A stretch of DNA of 7,540 nucleotides from positions 1 through 7,540 of the forward strand of contig CANLGS010000180.1 of assembly GCA_947490035.1 (NCBI GenBank), in the 5' to 3' direction. Within the stretch, counting starts at the first letter, position 1, and each line of letters starts with the position of its first letter. The DNA is from Gemmataceae bacterium (lineage in GTDB: Bacteria > Planctomycetota > Planctomycetia > Gemmatales > Gemmataceae). This document shows positions 5,043 through 7,540 of this stretch, one piece after another. The notes below the pieces were generated by a model. It did not search any database. It was not told where the DNA came from and saw only the letters and a program-made list of their open reading frames with translations. The translations under genes were made by a program, and so were the position numbers.

Positions 5043-6713
5043 TCACTCCAGCGTCGCCGGCACCGGGAACGCGGCGTCCTTCGGGCGGCGCACCTCCAGC
5101 CACTTCGCGAAGATGCTCGCCAGCGCCTGCGGCGTCGTCGGCTCGCTGCGCTCGCCGCCGCGAATGCCCGGCCCGTACACCAGCAGCGGAACGTGCGTGT
5201 CGTAGTCGAACGGCGCGCCGTGCGTCGCGGCCAACCCCGCCGGGATCGAGTACGGCTCGAGTACCACCGCCAGGTCGCCGCACCGCGACGGGTCGAACGA
5301 CCGCTTCATCCGGTTCGCGATCACGTCCGAGTCGGGGAACGTGCCCGCCAGTTCCGCCTGCGTGAAGGTGCGCATCACGTTCAGCTTCGGCTCCTCCGTT
5401 AGACACCGCGCCGCCTCCGTTGCGATCTCCGCGCGCGTCCGACCGCTCAGGTCGATCAGCGCCTGGTTCAGCCGCACCCACGGGAAGATGATCGACTCGG
5501 CCCAGTTCGAGTCCTTCCCGTCGGCCTGTTTGGGCGAGCGGAACTTCTCCGTGAGGTGCTTGTCGATGCGCGCCTTCAGATCAGTCCCCTTCACCCGCTT
5601 CGCGTCGGGCGCGACGCCGCTCGCCGCGCTCACCTCCGGCAGCGGGCAGACGCCGTGGTCCGCGGTGAGGCCGAGCAGGTAGCGGCCCTTGCCCACCTTC
5701 GCGTCGAGGAAGGCGAGCAACTCGGCCATGAGCGCGTCGGAGCGGAGCGTCACGTCCAGCACTTCGTGCGAGTCCGGCCCCCACGTGTGCCCGATCAGGT
5801 CGTTCGACGAGAAGCTGACGACGAGCAGGTCCGGCGCGTCGCGGGTGCCGAGCCTTTCGGCGCTGACGCAGGTCTTCGCGAGTTGCAGCAGCAGGTCGTT
5901 GCCGAACGGCGAGCAGACGACCGCCTCGTAATACTTGGCGTCGCGGGTCGTCGGGTGCGGGAACGTGACGCCCTGCGCGGCGCCGACGCCCTCGCCGCGC
6001 ACGTCGTCCGGGCCGCTCCAGAGGGTGTAATCGATGTCCGGGCGGAAGCGCGTCCAGTCCTTGCCCTTCCACTGGTCCGCGAACTTCGACCCGTTGAACC
6101 GCTCGACCCACGGGTGGACGCGGTCGGCGTAGTACGTCGAGGTGCCGAAGGTGCCGCCCTCGAACCAGTACGCGCCGTCCGGGCGCCGGCCGGTCGGGAG
6201 GATCGCGGAGCGGTCCTTGAGCGACAGGCCGAACACCTTCGCCTTCGCGCCGTGAACCTCCTTCAGCACGTCGGCAACGGTCTCGCTCCGCAGCCGCTCC
6301 GGGGTGCCGGCGTTCTTCGCCTTGGCCGGCTTCGTACCGGGCACGAAGTGGTATCGCGAGTCGCCCGCGCAGTACGCCTCCACGCGCGCTTCGACCCAAC
6401 TGTTGTTCACGATGCCGTGTACGTCGGCGCACGCGCCGGTGAGCATCGACGCGTGACCGGGGCCGGTGGTGGTGACGCCGTAGGGGTAGTGGCAGTGGGT
6501 GAACCACGCGCCGTCGCGCTGGAGGCGTGCGAACCCGTCCGGGCCGAACAGCGGGCGCCAGCGTTCGAGGTAGTCGCCGCGCATCTGGTCGAACACGACG
6601 AGCACCGCGAGCTTCACCCTGCGCTCGGGCGGTCGGGGCGTGGCGAGCAGCCCGACGCCGACGGCGACGGCGAACAGCACGGCGAGGGAACCGAGCGCGG
6701 GGGTGGGGCGCAT
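5043..6713 (-). CDS. PafA-like alkaline phosphatase (alkaline phosphatase / nucleotide pyrophosphatase superfamily)
   Basis: A 556-residue exported phosphatase that should hydrolyse phosphate monoesters with two zinc ions. A hydrophobic N-terminus (about 7-24) is a signal peptide or anchor. The active-site set of PafA can be read off: Asp42 (VVFDQMRGDYL), nucleophile Thr83 (TTTGPGHAS), Asn104 (HGIVNNSW), the pair Lys166 and Arg168 (SLKDRSAI), Asp305 and His309 (NDLIGH), Asp352 and His353 (TADHG), and His507 (DTHVPLL). In PafA the matching Lys/Arg pair favours monoesters over diesters, so a phosphomonoesterase is the better call than a phosphodiesterase. Length is close to PafA (about 546). 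The start at 6713 has a weak Shine-Dalgarno but leads straight into the signal sequence, and a promoter lies 31 bases upstream. It appears to be a single-gene unit. No Pho-type operator was recognised. Function is well supported. The natural substrate is unknown. Confidence 0.93.
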   Translation of the reverse strand: MRPTPALGSLAVLFAVAVGVGLLATPRPPERRVKLAVLVVFDQMRGDYLERWRPLFGPDGFARLQRDGAWFTHCHYPYGVTTTGPGHASMLTGACADVHGIVNNSWVEARVEAYCAGDSRYHFVPGTKPAKAKNAGTPERLRSETVADVLKEVHGAKAKVFGLSLKDRSAILPTGRRPDGAYWFEGGTFGTSTYYADRVHPWVERFNGSKFADQWKGKDWTRFRPDIDYTLWSGPDDVRGEGVGAAQGVTFPHPTTRDAKYYEAVVCSPFGNDLLLQLAKTCVSAERLGTRDAPDLLVVSFSSNDLIGHTWGPDSHEVLDVTLRSDALMAELLAFLDAKVGKGRYLLGLTADHGVCPLPEVSAASGVAPDAKRVKGTDLKARIDKHLTEKFRSPKQADGKDSNWAESIIFPWVRLNQALIDLSGRTRAEIATEAARCLTEEPKLNVMRTFTQAELAGTFPDSDVIANRMKRSFDPSRCGDLAVVLEPYSIPAGLAATHGAPFDYDTHVPLLVYGPGIRGGERSEPTTPQALASIFAKWLEVRRPKDAAFPVPATLE

Positions 6714-6743
6714 GTCGTGGCGGCCTGGGAGGGAAGTGCAGGA

Positions 6744-6772
6744 GTTGTAGGCCGCGCGCCGGGCCGGTGCAA
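6744..6772 (-). promoter_or_regulatory. Sigma70-like promoter for the phosphatase gene
   Basis: On the minus strand TTGCAC (6772-6767) and TACAAC (6749-6744) are separated by exactly 17 bases. The implied start near 6737 gives a leader of roughly 24 bases. It lies in the gap between the toxin stop and the phosphatase start, so the phosphatase need not depend on the toxin-antitoxin operon. Confidence 0.6.
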
Positions 6773-6782
6773 CCGCGGTCGC

Positions 6783-6798
6783 GTGAAAGATTCTTCAC
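6783..6798. promoter_or_regulatory. Short inverted repeat GTGAA-N6-TTCAC upstream of the phosphatase promoter
   Basis: Five-base arms 6783-6787 and 6794-6798 flank six bases. The site begins 10 bases upstream of the -35 box, where an activator or repressor could bind. It is too short to be a convincing terminator for the toxin gene. Chance is a real alternative. Confidence 0.2.
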
Positions 6799-6809
6799 AC
6801 CGCGCAGGC

Positions 6810-7070
6810 CTACCGTCGCGGCCGGGCGTAGTGGACCGACGCCACGACGACGGTCGAGTCCGATTCGGGCCGGAACCGCACGGTGACCGGCGAGACGTGC
6901 AGGATACGATGGTTACCGGAGCGCGATTCGCCCGCCCCCGCGTCCCGCGCGAGCGTCGCGTTGATCCGGTTGACGGCCGCCTCGATCCGGTCCCGCTCCT
7001 CGGGGGTCACGTCGATCCAGACATCGGCCAGTTTGTCGAGTTCCGATTCCAGCCAGACGACCGCGTTCAT
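6810..7070 (-). CDS. ParE/RelE-like toxin of a type II toxin-antitoxin pair
   Basis: An 86-residue protein. The pattern fits the small RelE/ParE fold: an N-terminal strand and helix (VVWLESELDKLADVWID), a second helix (PEERDRIEAAVNRINATL), then beta strands with GESRSGNHRILHV, VTVRFRP and VVVASVHYARP. Arg50 and Arg55 lie where family members often have basic residues. The gene follows an antitoxin-like gene with a 4-base overlap (its ATG and the upstream TGA share ATGA), and has the Shine-Dalgarno GAGGA at 7078-7082, 7 bases from the ATG. Small size, gene order and overlap are the usual form of these operons. Whether it would cut mRNA (RelE) or act on gyrase (ParE) cannot be told. The open frame extends upstream to 7130 inside the antitoxin gene, but the start at 7070 is better placed. 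Activity is not shown. Confidence 0.72.
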   Translation of the reverse strand: MNAVVWLESELDKLADVWIDVTPEERDRIEAAVNRINATLARDAGAGESRSGNHRILHVSPVTVRFRPESDSTVVVASVHYARPRR

Positions 7071-7303
7071 GCCAGTTTCCTCAGCCGCGGGATGATCTCC
7101 TCGGCGGGAATGCGGGCCTCGGTCCGGCACCGCCGGTCGAGTTCTTCGTCGCTCGGCTCCTCGCCGTAGATGTCGTACAGCGCCGGGTCGTACTGCGGGT
7201 ACGCGACGGCGACGACCTGCCCGGCCGCGTCCACGAGTTCGGCCGGGTGCTTTAGGTTCTGAATCTTCGCCGGCAGGTCGGCGTCGATGGTGATGCGGTC
7301 CAT
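7067..7303 (-). CDS. Antitoxin-like small protein, partner of the ParE/RelE-like toxin
   Basis: A 78-residue acidic protein beginning MDRITIDADLPAKIQNL. It has AELVDAAGQVVAVAYP, then DPALYDIYGEEPSDEELDRR, and ends in a helical tail (IPAEEIIPRLRKLA). The segment order (short N-terminal beta region, DPALY motif, EEPSDEEL, C-terminal helix) resembles small proteins that I recall as common upstream of RelE/ParE-type toxins in planctomycetes. That resemblance is from memory and was not searched. No classical DNA-binding motif is obvious. The start at 7303 has a very strong Shine-Dalgarno, while an in-frame ATG at 7336 would lie upstream of that site. As antitoxin it should bind the toxin and repress their shared promoter, which is inference. 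Confidence 0.65.
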   Translation of the reverse strand: MDRITIDADLPAKIQNLKHPAELVDAAGQVVAVAYPQYDPALYDIYGEEPSDEELDRRCRTEARIPAEEIIPRLRKLA

Positions 7304-7307
7304 TGTT

Positions 7308-7314
7308 CTCCTCC
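7308..7314 (-). promoter_or_regulatory. Strong Shine-Dalgarno GGAGGAG for the antitoxin-like gene
   Basis: GGAGGAG on the minus strand lies 4 bases before the ATG at 7303. It decides that start over the upstream in-frame ATG at 7336. It is the best ribosome site in the window, consistent with an antitoxin made in excess. Confidence 0.75.
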
Positions 7315-7334
7315 GGTGTGTGGCCCTCTTCTCC

Positions 7335-7364
7335 ATCCTACCCGACGGGCGCGGCTCACTCCAA
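7335..7364 (-). promoter_or_regulatory. Possible promoter for the toxin-antitoxin operon
   Basis: On the minus strand TTGGAG (7364-7359) and TAGGAT (7340-7335) are separated by 18 bases. The -35 box overlaps the last codons of the phosphatase gene. Transcription would start near 7328, 25 bases before the ATG. Both boxes are imperfect, so read-through from the upstream gene remains possible. Confidence 0.35.
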
Positions 7365-7540
7365 CCCGTCGTCGCCCGAATCGCCGTCGTCGTCGGGTAG
7401 CGCGAGTTTGCGCGCGTACCGCTCGATCGCGCGCTCCTGGTCGAGCGTTTCCACCGAGCCGGGGCGCAGGTCGCGCAGCTTGACCAGCGCCGCGCGCGCC
7501 GGCAGGCCGCCCGCGACGAGGTACGCGGCCAGCACCGTGC
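7356..7540 (-). CDS. Dual-specificity / tyrosine protein phosphatase, C-terminal part (cut by window edge)
   Basis: The frame is open from the right edge to a TGA at 7358-7356 and encodes 60 residues. It starts TVLAAYLVAGGLPARAALVK, continues with LRDLRPGSVETLDQERAIER, and ends in an acidic tail rich in Asp. This matches the stretch that follows the CX5R-T-G phosphate loop in dual-specificity and related tyrosine phosphatases: the TVLAAYL helix, then LR.LRPGSVET with the conserved Gln (here in LDQERA). The catalytic Cys and Arg would lie just outside the window, so activity cannot be judged. The product would be a cytoplasmic protein or small-molecule phosphatase. The antitoxin-like gene begins 52 bases downstream in the same direction, so partial cotranscription is possible. 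Confidence 0.72.
   Translation of the reverse strand, partial: TVLAAYLVAGGLPARAALVKLRDLRPGSVETLDQERAIERYARKLALPDDDGDSGDDGLE

Noticed and set aside
6783..6798. A rho-independent terminator after the toxin gene
   Set aside because: The stem is only 5 bp with AT pairs and there is no T run. It is kept only as a weak candidate binding site.
5556..7169. A long plus-strand open frame antisense to the phosphatase and toxin genes
   Set aside because: It crosses several genuine minus-strand genes and their spacers, and its translation is Arg/Val/Glu-rich without recognisable motifs. It is a shadow of the true frames.
1..7540. tRNA, rRNA, insertion sequence or prophage genes
   Set aside because: No cloverleaf, rRNA-like segment, transposase motif or phage protein was seen on either strand.

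Overview
The window is GC-rich DNA that looks like part of a planctomycete chromosome, most likely a member of the Gemmata group. The main reason is a secreted protein that joins a planctomycete-type cytochrome c domain (PSCyt1-like, with CXXCH) to a WD40 propeller. Next to it lies a large secreted protein with PPC and Ig-like domains. These families, and the very high G/C at third codon positions, are typical of that phylum. The assignment rests on recognised protein patterns only, not on a database search.

Layout. Minus strand, 88-4313: a PPC/Ig-like exported protein (1680-4313) is followed by the cytochrome c-WD40 protein (88-1572). They are separated by 107 bases, most of which form a long hairpin. 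A terminator-like hairpin (1-46) and a heptamer tandem repeat (51-92) follow the second gene. The 340-base gap at 4314-4653 holds no gene. It carries two divergent sigma70-like promoters, one for the PPC gene and one for a small plus-strand gene, with a direct-plus-inverted repeat (4435-4540) between them. The plus-strand gene (4654-4941) encodes a 95-residue exported protein that I do not recognise. A 31-bp perfect inverted repeat (4955-5035) fills the convergent gap before a minus-strand PafA-like alkaline phosphatase (5043-6713), which has its own good promoter. Upstream of that is a minus-strand pair with a 4-base ATGA overlap, read as a type II toxin-antitoxin operon: antitoxin-like 7067-7303, ParE/RelE-like toxin 6810-7070. 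The right edge cuts a gene whose C-terminus fits a dual-specificity/tyrosine protein phosphatase (7356-7540).

How the genes may work together. The PPC protein and the cytochrome-WD40 protein both carry Sec signal peptides of similar sequence and probably act outside the cytoplasmic membrane, possibly as one transcription unit. The phosphatase is exported too and would release phosphate from monoesters. The toxin-antitoxin pair and the protein phosphatase are cytoplasmic and appear unrelated to the rest.

The most unusual feature is not a gene. Three intergenic spacers (1573-1679, 4314-4653, 4942-5042) each hold a long inverted repeat with a different arm sequence but the same layout: two inverted copies of a 27-31 base unit around a 13-30 base loop. 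In two of them each arm also contains its own small palindrome. This resembles REP/REPIN-type non-autonomous repeats. Two of these repeats also fall inside spurious upstream extensions of the adjacent reading frames, which affects start-codon choice.
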